Of a DNA stretch of 64,000 nt, positions 49,024-55,485 are shown piece after piece. Under the pieces are notes generated by a model, which did not search any database, had not been told where the DNA came from, and was given only the letters and a program-made list of their open reading frames with translations. The position numbers and the translations under genes were made by a program. Origin of the DNA: an uncultured Oscillospiraceae bacterium. Its GTDB lineage: Bacteria; Bacillota; Clostridia; Oscillospirales; Oscillospiraceae. The DNA lies in NCBI GenBank assembly GCA_900764755.1, contig CAAFPE010000001.1, positions 17,566-81,565 on the forward strand, in the 5' to 3' direction. The stretch's first letter is position 1; each line of letters starts with the position of its first letter.

Positions 49024-50784
49024 TCATGCCGTCACAGCTTTTTCCAGCTCCTCCATGGTCGTGATCGTCCGGCTGCACCACTCCGGCAGGTTTGCCCGTA
49101 CAAGGGCCGTCGCCATGGGAGGGCATACCGCGTTCCCGCACCGGGCCACCTGCTTTGTTTTCCCGTACTCGTTGCCCAGGTAATCCCGGTCGATGATGTA
49201 ATCTGGTGGAAAACCCATGGCGTTATAGAGTTCCCGCGGCGTCAGCATCCGCAGAAGGATGTCTGCGATAAAGTAAAGCCCTCCGCCGATCTCCAGCAGC
49301 AGGATTTCATCGTCTGCCATCTCATACCCACAATGGCGGTTGAGCAGGTCGCGGACTTCCGGCCAGTGCATCAGGTCTTGGCTTCCCGCCTCCATCAGCT
49401 CTGCCCGGCAGTCTGCAAATTCCCCTGCAGATGCCGTGATCGTGCGCAGTGGCCGATCTGCGTCCTGCCCAATGTCCCGCCCTTTGAACTCGACAATATG
49501 GGCCGCCGCTACCGCATTGTGGTCAACCGCCGTCACCGTCGGCAGCGGCTCTTGCGCTTCCGCCCCTATCACGCCTCCGTAATACTTGCAGATGTGGGCG
49601 CAGACTATCGCCTCCCGGTCGTGGCTCGTTACCGTGTGCATCGGCTTTCTCACATCAATCGGCTGCCCATTCCCGAAATATTCTACAAGCTGTGCCGTGG
49701 TCAGCCCGTACCGGTTGGAGGCGTCCACCGTCGGCAGCGGCATCCTCAGCCCATTCGCCCGAACATTTTCCGTCTGCTCTGTGTGGTACTGAATAATGTT
49801 CGCCGCCACAACACACGCCTCTTGTTTTGTTACCCCAGTGGGCGCAGGGTCTCTGGCATCTCTGACGCGATCTCCGCCGCCGGTCTGCCCAATGCTCATG
49901 ATATTCGCTGCCGTTCCACTTTCGTGGTTGCACTCCACGATGAACGGGTGACCGCTGCGGATGGTAAACTTGTCCACGCCCCGGATAACTCGCCGCATGG
50001 TGTTATCCGCCAGTGGCCGGACGGCGTTCACACCATATTTTTCTTTCAGCTCCCGCTTACTGGCAAATACAGAGTAGCAAGGTACGCTCCAGTCGATGAT
50101 CTCCGCGGCGCTTTTCCATGGCATCAGCCGCCTATCTCGTACCTCCTCGCTGTCTCTCGGCCCATGCGTCCGTTCCGGCCACACGATAGGCCGCCCGTCG
50201 CAGCGAGCAACCAGCACAAAGCGTTTTCTTGTGGTCGGCGCTCCCAGGTCTGCCGCAACGATCTCCCGGTGTTCAACCTGATACCCCAGCTCCAGAAGCT
50301 GCCGCTTCCATTTTTGAAAGGTCTGTCCGGCTTTTTTCTTCACCGGTTTTCCTTTTCGTACAGGCCCCCAGGTAACGAACTCCTCCACATTTTCCAGGAT
50401 AATCACCCGCGGGCGGACAGTCCCGGCCCAGCGCAGCACAATCCACGCAAGGCCCCGGATATTCCGGTCTACCAGCGCCGCGCCTTTGGCTTTGGAGAAG
50501 TGCTTACAATCCGGCGAGAACCACGCAAGCCCCACCGGGCGGCCCCGGCAAACCTCTCTCGGGTCTACATCCCACACGCTCGCTTGCAGGTGTTCCGTGT
50601 ATGGGTGGTTTGTCCGGTGCATTAGGATTGCATCAGGGTCATGGTTGATGGCGATTGCCACCGGACGCCCTGTTGCCAGCTCCATGCCTGTGGAGGCCCC
50701 GCCGCCCCCCGCAAAGTTGTCCACTATGATCTCGTCAAGAAAATTGAGCTGGCTTTTTCCGCTCCTCGTCTGCTTATTTGTCAT
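49024..50784 (-). CDS. DNA (cytosine-5) methyltransferase
   Basis: 586 residues. Motif I is VDNFAGGGGASTGMEL at 22-36, motif IV is AWFSPDCKHFSKAK with the catalytic cysteine at 93, motif VI is ILENVEEFV, and motif VIII is APTTRKRFVLVARC. A long insert with repeated (P)TVTA/TVTSHD units precedes the C-terminal GNEYGKTKQVARCGNAVCPP. PDC instead of PCQ in motif IV is common in phage enzymes of this type. It marks phage DNA against restriction. No cognate endonuclease is nearby. Start overlaps the adenine methylase stop (ATGA). Confidence 0.92.
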   Translation of the reverse strand: MTNKQTRSGKSQLNFLDEIIVDNFAGGGGASTGMELATGRPVAIAINHDPDAILMHRTNHPYTEHLQASVWDVDPREVCRGRPVGLAWFSPDCKHFSKAKGAALVDRNIRGLAWIVLRWAGTVRPRVIILENVEEFVTWGPVRKGKPVKKKAGQTFQKWKRQLLELGYQVEHREIVAADLGAPTTRKRFVLVARCDGRPIVWPERTHGPRDSEEVRDRRLMPWKSAAEIIDWSVPCYSVFASKRELKEKYGVNAVRPLADNTMRRVIRGVDKFTIRSGHPFIVECNHESGTAANIMSIGQTGGGDRVRDARDPAPTGVTKQEACVVAANIIQYHTEQTENVRANGLRMPLPTVDASNRYGLTTAQLVEYFGNGQPIDVRKPMHTVTSHDREAIVCAHICKYYGGVIGAEAQEPLPTVTAVDHNAVAAAHIVEFKGRDIGQDADRPLRTITASAGEFADCRAELMEAGSQDLMHWPEVRDLLNRHCGYEMADDEILLLEIGGGLYFIADILLRMLTPRELYNAMGFPPDYIIDRDYLGNEYGKTKQVARCGNAVCPPMATALVRANLPEWCSRTITTMEELEKAVTA

Positions 50785-51620
50785 AGCTTATCTCCAATCA
50801 ATGTTACCTGTGGTTCATAGTTCAGCCACACAGTTTCCGTCCTTTTCCCACCCCCCTCAGCCAACGCCTTTTTATGTAGCTTCATCCACCCCTGTAGGTG
50901 TCGGTCGTACAGTTCGTTGTCATACCCGGATAGAATGACCGGCCCTGTATGGTCTTTCAGCGCTTCCAGCAATTCGATATGCTCCGCGTCCTCCACCATG
51001 TCCACAACATACTGTCGTCCTTTTCGCTTGGAAATCACATAGGGCGGGTCTGCGTAGATCAACACCTCCGGGTGTTGGAAACGCCGTATCACATCCACCG
51101 CCGGGGCCTGTTCGATTTGTGCATCTTTCAGCCTGGTCGCCGCTGCTGCTATCCATTCCGGCAGCTGTCTCCAGTAGCGCACATCATAGGCGTATTCTCT
51201 GCCTGCGCGGTCGTTTTTCCATCCGCCCTTGTAAACAGATGTACTCCCGTGGCTCTGCCAATAGCGAACCAGCGTCATCCTGGCCGCTTCCACCCCCACG
51301 CTCGGAACACCAGCGCGGAACCGAAATTTTCCCCACGCCTGTTCATACTCCGCTCGGCTGTATGGCGTCATGGTCACACACCGCATCAACTCCTCCGGTT
51401 CTTCCCGGATGCATCGAAACAGGTTGACGATCTCGCCGTCCATATCGTTGATGGTTTCAATGCGGCTTGGCTCCTTTTTGAAAAAGACTGCTCCACTTCC
51501 AAAAAACGGTTCCAGGTAGCTCTTGTGCGGCGGCATAAGCGATATGATCCACTCGGCCATCTTCCACTTGCTCCCCGGATATTTCAGCACAGGCCGCATC
51601 TCGACTTTTTCAGTCCTCAT
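50781..51620 (-). CDS. D12-class adenine-N6 DNA methyltransferase (Dam-like)
   Basis: 279 residues. LKYPGSKWKMAEWI at the start, YLEPFFGSGAVFF (SAM-binding FxGxG), ETINDMDGEIVNLFRC and EVLIYADPPYVISKRKG (catalytic DPPY) identify a D12-class enzyme related to Dam/DpnM, which often methylates GATC; the site cannot be read from sequence. GGAGA precedes ATG 51618-51620. It is coupled to the cytosine methylase. Confidence 0.93.
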   Translation of the reverse strand: MRTEKVEMRPVLKYPGSKWKMAEWIISLMPPHKSYLEPFFGSGAVFFKKEPSRIETINDMDGEIVNLFRCIREEPEELMRCVTMTPYSRAEYEQAWGKFRFRAGVPSVGVEAARMTLVRYWQSHGSTSVYKGGWKNDRAGREYAYDVRYWRQLPEWIAAAATRLKDAQIEQAPAVDVIRRFQHPEVLIYADPPYVISKRKGRQYVVDMVEDAEHIELLEALKDHTGPVILSGYDNELYDRHLQGWMKLHKKALAEGGGKRTETVWLNYEPQVTLIGDKL

Positions 51621-51623
51621 GGC

Positions 51624-51878
51624 TTATCTCCATTCGATAGCCTGCCCACACTGCCCGCAGAAGTTCTGCTCATTCCCGTCCTCATTGTGCAGGTATTCGC
51701 CGCTCCCGCAGCGGGGACAGGCCATGATACTTTTATCGCCGTCAGGATAGGGGCGCAGCGGCACCAGTTTCCCCAGCGCATCCCGCCCCATCCGGCAAGC
51801 CTCATTTACAGCCTCCATACCGTCGTAGTTCTCCCGATGTTCCGGGTCGAGAATTTCCCGCGCTCTTTCAACATTCAT
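51624..51878 (-). CDS. zinc-ribbon protein
   Basis: 84 residues. ACPRCGSGEYLHNEDGNEQN followed by FCGQCGQAIEW is a zinc ribbon; the N-terminal half is acidic and helical (VERAREILDPEHRENYDG). Stop is 3 nt before the adenine methylase start. Restriction-alleviation Lar-like proteins have a similar build, but the match is not strong enough to name it. Confidence 0.65.
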   Translation of the reverse strand: MNVERAREILDPEHRENYDGMEAVNEACRMGRDALGKLVPLRPYPDGDKSIMACPRCGSGEYLHNEDGNEQNFCGQCGQAIEWR

Positions 51879-52074
51879 GCTTCATTTTCCCCTCTCTGAT
51901 TAGCTCCACTTTCGCCTTGGTCAGCAGCCACGAATGGATGCACCGCTCGCAGGTTTCCTTAGTCGCATATACCCTGCGGCACTTGTCCACATCATCGTAA
52001 CGGCAAAGTCCATCTGCCTGCATAATTTTCGCAGCAATCTTTACCGCCCGAGCTTCCACGGTTTCAGTTTTCAT
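51868..52074 (-). CDS. small cysteine-containing protein
   Basis: 68 residues (ARAVKIAAKIMQADGLCRYD, then KCRRVYATKETCERCIHSWL). Five cysteines. ATG overlaps the methyltransferase stop upstream (ATGA). Not recognised. Confidence 0.6.
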   Translation of the reverse strand: MKTETVEARAVKIAAKIMQADGLCRYDDVDKCRRVYATKETCERCIHSWLLTKAKVELIREGKMKHEC

Positions 52075-52548
52075 TTTCCGTTGTAACCTCCATCCCGTTC
52101 TGCTTTCTTTCTGTTGTAGACCACCACCATGGACGGGAATGGCGCAGGTGGGTAAACCATCCCATCTTCATCCTCAAACCGCAGCCGCCCTCGCACCCAC
52201 CGGATTTCCGCGTGTCCCAGTATGTAGTTGTGAAAATAACTGGTGTCCGTTCTGGCCGGGATAAGCAGAACAATGGTGGCCCCGCTCTGCGCTTCCTCGT
52301 ATGCTTTTCGCACCCACTTCCCAATCTCTCGTCCGTAAGGTGGATTACAGAACACAGCCCCCCCCCCCCGCAATATTCCACGGCTTTGTCAGCCCGTCAT
52401 TTTCCGGGGTGTAAAATGCTGCACACTTTGCACTGGCTTCTGTCGCCGCTGCGTCCAATGCGAAATGAAATTCCTTGTCCAGTTCTGCAAAGAACTCCTT
52501 TGGTGTGCAGTAATCCATCTTCTTGGATGACAAAAGCGCTCCGTTCAC
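52071..52548 (-). pseudogene. DNA adenine methyltransferase (phage Dam type) split at a 12-G tract
   Basis: Two frames together give one enzyme. The 5' frame has MDYCTPKEFFAELDKEF, FALDAAATEAS and FYTPENDGLTKPWNIAGG. The 3' frame continues GAVFCNPPYGREIGKWVRKA, with the catalytic NPPY, then VLLIPARTDTSYFHNYI and FPSMVVVYN. This is the full pattern of phage DNA N6-adenine methyltransferases (pfam05869 type). The frames break exactly at twelve G (minus strand, 52358-52369); eleven or fourteen G would restore the frame. It may be OFF in a phase-variable state, truly broken, or a sequencing error. GTG 52546-52548 overlaps the upstream stop. Confidence 0.85.
52358..52369 (-). repeat. 12-nt homopolymer (G on the coding strand)
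   Basis: Twelve C in a row on the plus strand inside the adenine methyltransferase gene, just before its catalytic NPPY. Tracts this long in coding DNA are typical slip sites. Confidence 0.95.
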
Positions 52549-53198
52549 TCCTCTCCATCCTCCATCCCGATCTGCTCCGCATCCGGCTCCTCGGTCTCCT
52601 GGGCCGCAAACTCTCCCCGCGCCTGCTCGCGGTAAAACTGCTCGGTGCATAGCGCCTGAAACTCCGACAGGTCTGCCAGATACTTTTCGGTCACAATCCG
52701 CACCGGCATGATCGCCGCCAGCACCTCGAACCCGTCATGCACCACCAAATACCGCTGGCCGCCCTCCATTTTTCTGACCGTGTACCTGATGTAGTCGCTT
52801 TCCTTGATCTGCTCCGCCAGGGGAGAGAGCATCGCCTCGCGGTAAAAGATCAGCTCACCATCATCCATGCTCCGGCGGCAATCGCACCAAAGCCCATCCG
52901 GCGCTGCCATCACTTTCAGTTTTTCGGTGTCCTGCTCGCCGTCCGCATAGTCAGAAAGGTTCATCCCGAAGATGCTTTTAACTGTGCCCTCCCAGCGCTC
53001 GTCAAAATGAACTTTCTCCCATGCCTTTTCCGGCATATCCAGAACCGTGCGCACCTGTTCTTCTCCCACCATGTCCGGCAGCTCGGTTGCTCGGAAGATT
53101 GCCGATCTGGTTCCCAGCCAAATCCCGCTATCTTCCACATGGGCGACCATGCAATATCCGCCGCCCTTGACCAGCTTCACATACTTTGACAGCTTCAT
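52545..53198 (-). CDS. hypothetical phage protein
   Basis: 217 residues. The N-terminus LSKYVKLVKGGGYCMVAHVE and AIFRATELPDMVGEEQVRTV, a central GLWCDCRRSMDDGELIFYRE and an acidic tail (ETEEPDAEQIGMEDGEE) are visible. No family recognised. It precedes the split methyltransferase and shares its operon. Confidence 0.6.
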   Translation of the reverse strand: MKLSKYVKLVKGGGYCMVAHVEDSGIWLGTRSAIFRATELPDMVGEEQVRTVLDMPEKAWEKVHFDERWEGTVKSIFGMNLSDYADGEQDTEKLKVMAAPDGLWCDCRRSMDDGELIFYREAMLSPLAEQIKESDYIRYTVRKMEGGQRYLVVHDGFEVLAAIMPVRIVTEKYLADLSEFQALCTEQFYREQARGEFAAQETEEPDAEQIGMEDGEE

Positions 53199-53210
53199 GT
53201 CTGCCCCTCC

Positions 53211-53336
53211 TTATCCAAACAGGTACAGAATACAGAGTTTCAGCAGTGCAGGCCCGGCCAGAATAAGGGCTGCGGCCCAAGTTACCGTCACCGCTAAGAA
53301 CAACGCAGCAGACAAGATTTCAAAAAACTTTTTCAT
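53211..53336 (-). CDS. tiny single-helix membrane protein
   Basis: 41 residues, almost all hydrophobic (SAALFLAVTVTWAAALILAG) behind MKKFFE. ATG 53334-53336 overlaps the dUTPase stop as ATGA, and GAAAGGGG lies upstream. Coupled expression makes it likely real despite its size. Confidence 0.55.
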   Translation of the reverse strand: MKKFFEILSAALFLAVTVTWAAALILAGPALLKLCILYLFG

Positions 53337-54166
53337 GCTTGCCCCTTTCTCACTCCAACAGTCACATACGCGTTACCTTTGCTGTTCAGCTCCATGTCCA
53401 CCGGAGCCTTGCAATTCAGGCAGGTGTGGGTGATGGTCTGTGCCGTGACATTGGTTTTGTATCGGAAGCTCTTTCCGCATTTGCAGTGCATGAACAGCGG
53501 GCGCAAATTTTCCAGCGGGGTTTCATGCCCACAGGAACACTTAAATCCGTAGGTCTCCCGCTTTGCGCAGAACGCTTTGACCGCTCCGCACTCCTCGCAC
53601 TCGATCATCAAGAACCCCTTATACGGCCCCTGTCCATCGTCCGCCGCCGGTGTAGCCCAGCTATCACGGCTCCCAAACATCCGCTCGACCCGGCTCATTC
53701 TCTGGCCCGGCATTTCCTGCGGCTGTCTGCTCTCGGTCATACCCGCCCGCTCTCCGGTGCTTCCGTATCCGCCCCGGTTTTCATTTCCCAGGCTCTCCAC
53801 CTGCACAAACTCAACAGGCGGCGCTTTCTCCACAAGCCGGAACTGACAAATGCGTGTTCCCTTTGGAATGGTTGTCCCGTCCTTGCGCAGGCACACCGCC
53901 GGGAAGCCCCACACATCCCCGTCGCCGCAGTAATCGTTCTCGATCACACCCATGCTGTTGGCAAGCAGGATGCCCCACTTCCCAAATGTGGACGACCTCG
54001 GCACGATATGGGCGTAGTAGCCCACCGGAATTTCAATAGAAATGCCCAGGGAAATGATCTTGTACTCCAGAAAGCTCAGTGTGGTGTCCTCTGCTGTGCA
54101 AAGGTCAATCCATTCTCCGTGAGCCTCCGGCAAGGCATTTCCATGGGCGTTAATTCTCACTTTCAT
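53333..54166 (-). CDS. dUTPase with C-terminal zinc-ribbon extension
   Basis: 277 residues. All dUTPase motifs are present in the first 140: EWIDLCTAED (I), IVPRSSTFGKWG (II), GVIENDYCGDGDVWG (III), KGTRICQFRLVE (IV) and NRGGYGSTGE (V, the uracil-closing arm). It hydrolyses dUTP to dUMP, keeping uracil out of DNA. From about 185 a cysteine-rich region follows (ECEECGAVKAF, KCSCGHET, HCKCGKSF, CLNCKAP), which is unusual for a dUTPase and may bind nucleic acid. Confidence 0.9.
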   Translation of the reverse strand: MKVRINAHGNALPEAHGEWIDLCTAEDTTLSFLEYKIISLGISIEIPVGYYAHIVPRSSTFGKWGILLANSMGVIENDYCGDGDVWGFPAVCLRKDGTTIPKGTRICQFRLVEKAPPVEFVQVESLGNENRGGYGSTGERAGMTESRQPQEMPGQRMSRVERMFGSRDSWATPAADDGQGPYKGFLMIECEECGAVKAFCAKRETYGFKCSCGHETPLENLRPLFMHCKCGKSFRYKTNVTAQTITHTCLNCKAPVDMELNSKGNAYVTVGVRKGQA

Positions 54167-54181
54167 ATTCAGTTCCTCCGA

Positions 54182-54460
54182 TCATCTCAAATCACTTGCA
54201 ACCAGGTTGCAAAACTCTTTCGGTTTCACTGCCGGGCCGTCTCCTGGTTTTGCCACCATGACCGACGCGCCGGTGATCTCCGACCAGTCGCAGCCCCAGT
54301 ATTCCGCCGCATTCATCAAGGCCGCGAGGTTGGAGCTGTGCGGCACCACCACAGAACCGTACTTAGGATGGGTGACACAGGCCCGGCCTTTTGCGTTCCA
54401 GCGGTTTTCCCGCTCTCTTTCGATTGCCCGCCGGTGGATGGCCTCTCGTTCCTCGGTCAT
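54182..54460 (-). CDS. hypothetical phage protein
   Basis: 92 residues: helical charged start (REAIHRRAIERERENRWNAK) and a hydrophobic core (SNLAALMNAAEYWGCDWSEI). ATG 54458-54460 overlaps the upstream stop. Not recognised. Confidence 0.6.
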   Translation of the reverse strand: MTEEREAIHRRAIERERENRWNAKGRACVTHPKYGSVVVPHSSNLAALMNAAEYWGCDWSEITGASVMVAKPGDGPAVKPKEFCNLVASDLR

Positions 54461-54822
54461 TCCACTTCTCCCCGTTCCCGCATCCGGCGCAGCCACTCTG
54501 CATTTTCCTCCTGGCCGTAGAACGCATGGCCCAGCCATCCGCCCAGTACCATCAACGCCAGCCCGGCGGCCCCGGTCATGACAATCACGGAAATTTCCTC
54601 AGTTCCTCCCGCACAGAGAAGCAGCAGAAATCCCAGCATACCAACGCCCGCCCCGATGTTCTCCCTAATTCTGTTCAGCCTGCGCCGCTTTGCCGCATAC
54701 GCCTCCCGGCGCTCCCGCTCCAGCTTGCGGCAGCCCAGCTCCAGGCCGTATCCCTCCTTAGAATAGTAATTGACCGTCACGCAGTTCCGGCCCCGTTTGA
54801 TTTCGCAGTATGCGGCTTTCAT
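54457..54822 (-). CDS. two-helix membrane protein
   Basis: 121 residues: a hydrophilic basic start, helices at about 56-72 and 77-103 (VGMLGFLLLLCAGG and IVMTGAAGLALMVLGGWLG), and a charged tail. GGGAGAGG precedes ATG 54820-54822. Unknown; could act in exclusion or membrane association of replication. Confidence 0.65.
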   Translation of the reverse strand: MKAAYCEIKRGRNCVTVNYYSKEGYGLELGCRKLERERREAYAAKRRRLNRIRENIGAGVGMLGFLLLLCAGGTEEISVIVMTGAAGLALMVLGGWLGHAFYGQEENAEWLRRMRERGEVE

Positions 54823-54842
54823 ATATGTACCCCTCTCCCTGG

Positions 54843-55082
54843 TCAGGCTCTCGCCGTTCTTCTCTGGCGGTAATTTTCAAGAAGTCTCTGCTGCGCCAGC
54901 TCCGCGCTATACCCAAACCGCCCATTTTCGTCCATCTCTCCGGTGTCTCCGCGCTTCAACTCGTTGTACACAGTGGAGCGATGGACTTTCAGCTTCGTTG
55001 CGATCTCCGCCGCACCGAACCCTATTCCATACAATCTTTCAAGTTCCATGCGGTCTTTCAGCATGAGATGTCTTTTACTCAA
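54843..55082 (-). CDS. IS30-type HTH_38 DNA-binding protein (no catalytic domain)
   Basis: 79 residues. RMELERLYGIGFGAAEIATK and LKVHRSTVYNELKRGDTG align closely with the N-terminal HTH of the IS30-like transposase at 4284-5360 (both have EIA.KL.VH.STVY.ELKRG). It ends right after, with no DDE domain. It starts with TTG 55080-55082, 8 nt after GGAGG, and heads the leftward operon next to the right prophage end. It may regulate the transposase by binding the same ends. Confidence 0.8.
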   Translation of the reverse strand: MSKRHLMLKDRMELERLYGIGFGAAEIATKLKVHRSTVYNELKRGDTGEMDENGRFGYSAELAQQRLLENYRQRRTARA

Positions 55083-55114
55083 CCTGCCCGCCTCCTTTTC
55101 TGCTGGCTTTTTGA

Positions 55115-55163
55115 CAAAAAAATAAATGCGGGAAAACTCTTGTCGAGTTCTCTCGCATTTATT
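55115..55163 (-). terminator. hairpin terminator at the right phage end
   Basis: AATAAATGCG (55121-55130) pairs with CGCATTTATT (55154-55163), with further partial pairing inside. On the minus strand the stem is followed by TTTTTTT. It could stop host transcripts entering the prophage; as a terminal inverted structure it might also serve recombination. Confidence 0.65.
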
Positions 55164-55174
55164 CTAATTATTCA

Positions 55175-55192
55175 GCAATTTCTCCCGGCCTG
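55175..55192. repeat. right prophage attachment repeat (attR core)
   Basis: GCAATTTCTCCCGGCCTG, identical and parallel to 4098-4115. Here it forms part of the stem of the host terminator read on the minus strand, so the original attB was probably that terminator. Confidence 0.8.
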
Positions 55193-55233
55193 CCCCCGGT
55201 CGCCGAAGCCGACCCGGGGGCGTGGCCGGGGAG
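55182..55233 (-). terminator. GC-rich host terminator hairpin
   Basis: On the minus strand, CTCCCCGGCC (55233-55224) pairs with GGCCGGGAG (55190-55182), and CCCCCGGGTCG pairs with CGACCGGGGG inside, giving a long imperfect stem. It begins 4 nt after the small gene stop and overlaps attR. No T run is left at its foot in the lysogen. Confidence 0.65.
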
Positions 55234-55236
55234 CGC

Positions 55237-55455
55237 TCACTCCTGGATGTCCAGGGCCTCCGAAAGAACGGAGTAGAGCAGGTCGTTGGTATACTGGATG
55301 GTCTCCACATAAGTGAACACCGCCAGGGCCTGGGCCGAAACCTGCCCGTTTTCGTCGGTGAAGTGGGCCAGCTTCTCCTGGATCTGCCCCTGGTCGGAGG
55401 GCAGACAGCGGGCCTTACACCGCTCAAACAGTGCGTCAAATTCCTGCTTGGTCAA
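55237..55455 (-). CDS. small conserved host protein
   Basis: 72 residues, helical (EFDALFERCKARCLPSDQGQ, then FTYVETIQYTNDLLYSVLSE). TTG 55453-55455 lies 8 nt after GGAGG; GTG three codons upstream is possible. I do not recognise the family. It lies 3' of mtaB in the same direction and was the neighbour of tRNA-Thr before integration. Confidence 0.65.
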   Translation of the reverse strand: MTKQEFDALFERCKARCLPSDQGQIQEKLAHFTDENGQVSAQALAVFTYVETIQYTNDLLYSVLSEALDIQE

Positions 55456-55485
55456 GGTTCTCACCTCCCTTCACTGGGCTTGTCC

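Larger units (their letters stand above)
4098..55192. mobile_element. complete-looking 51-kb contractile-tail prophage with a DGR
   Basis: The element is flanked by an 18-bp direct repeat and contains packaging, head, contractile tail, baseplate, DGR, lysis, repressor, early, replication and DNA-modification modules. Head genes follow lambda order; tail genes follow P2 order. Every structural gene I expect is present and open; the one broken frame is a methyltransferase with a 12-G tract. No tyrosine or serine integrase is visible. An IS30-family transposase sits beside the left repeat and an IS30-type HTH protein beside the right one. Joining the host flanks recreates a short intergenic region between the small gene at 55237-55455 and tRNA-Thr. 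Confidence 0.88.
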
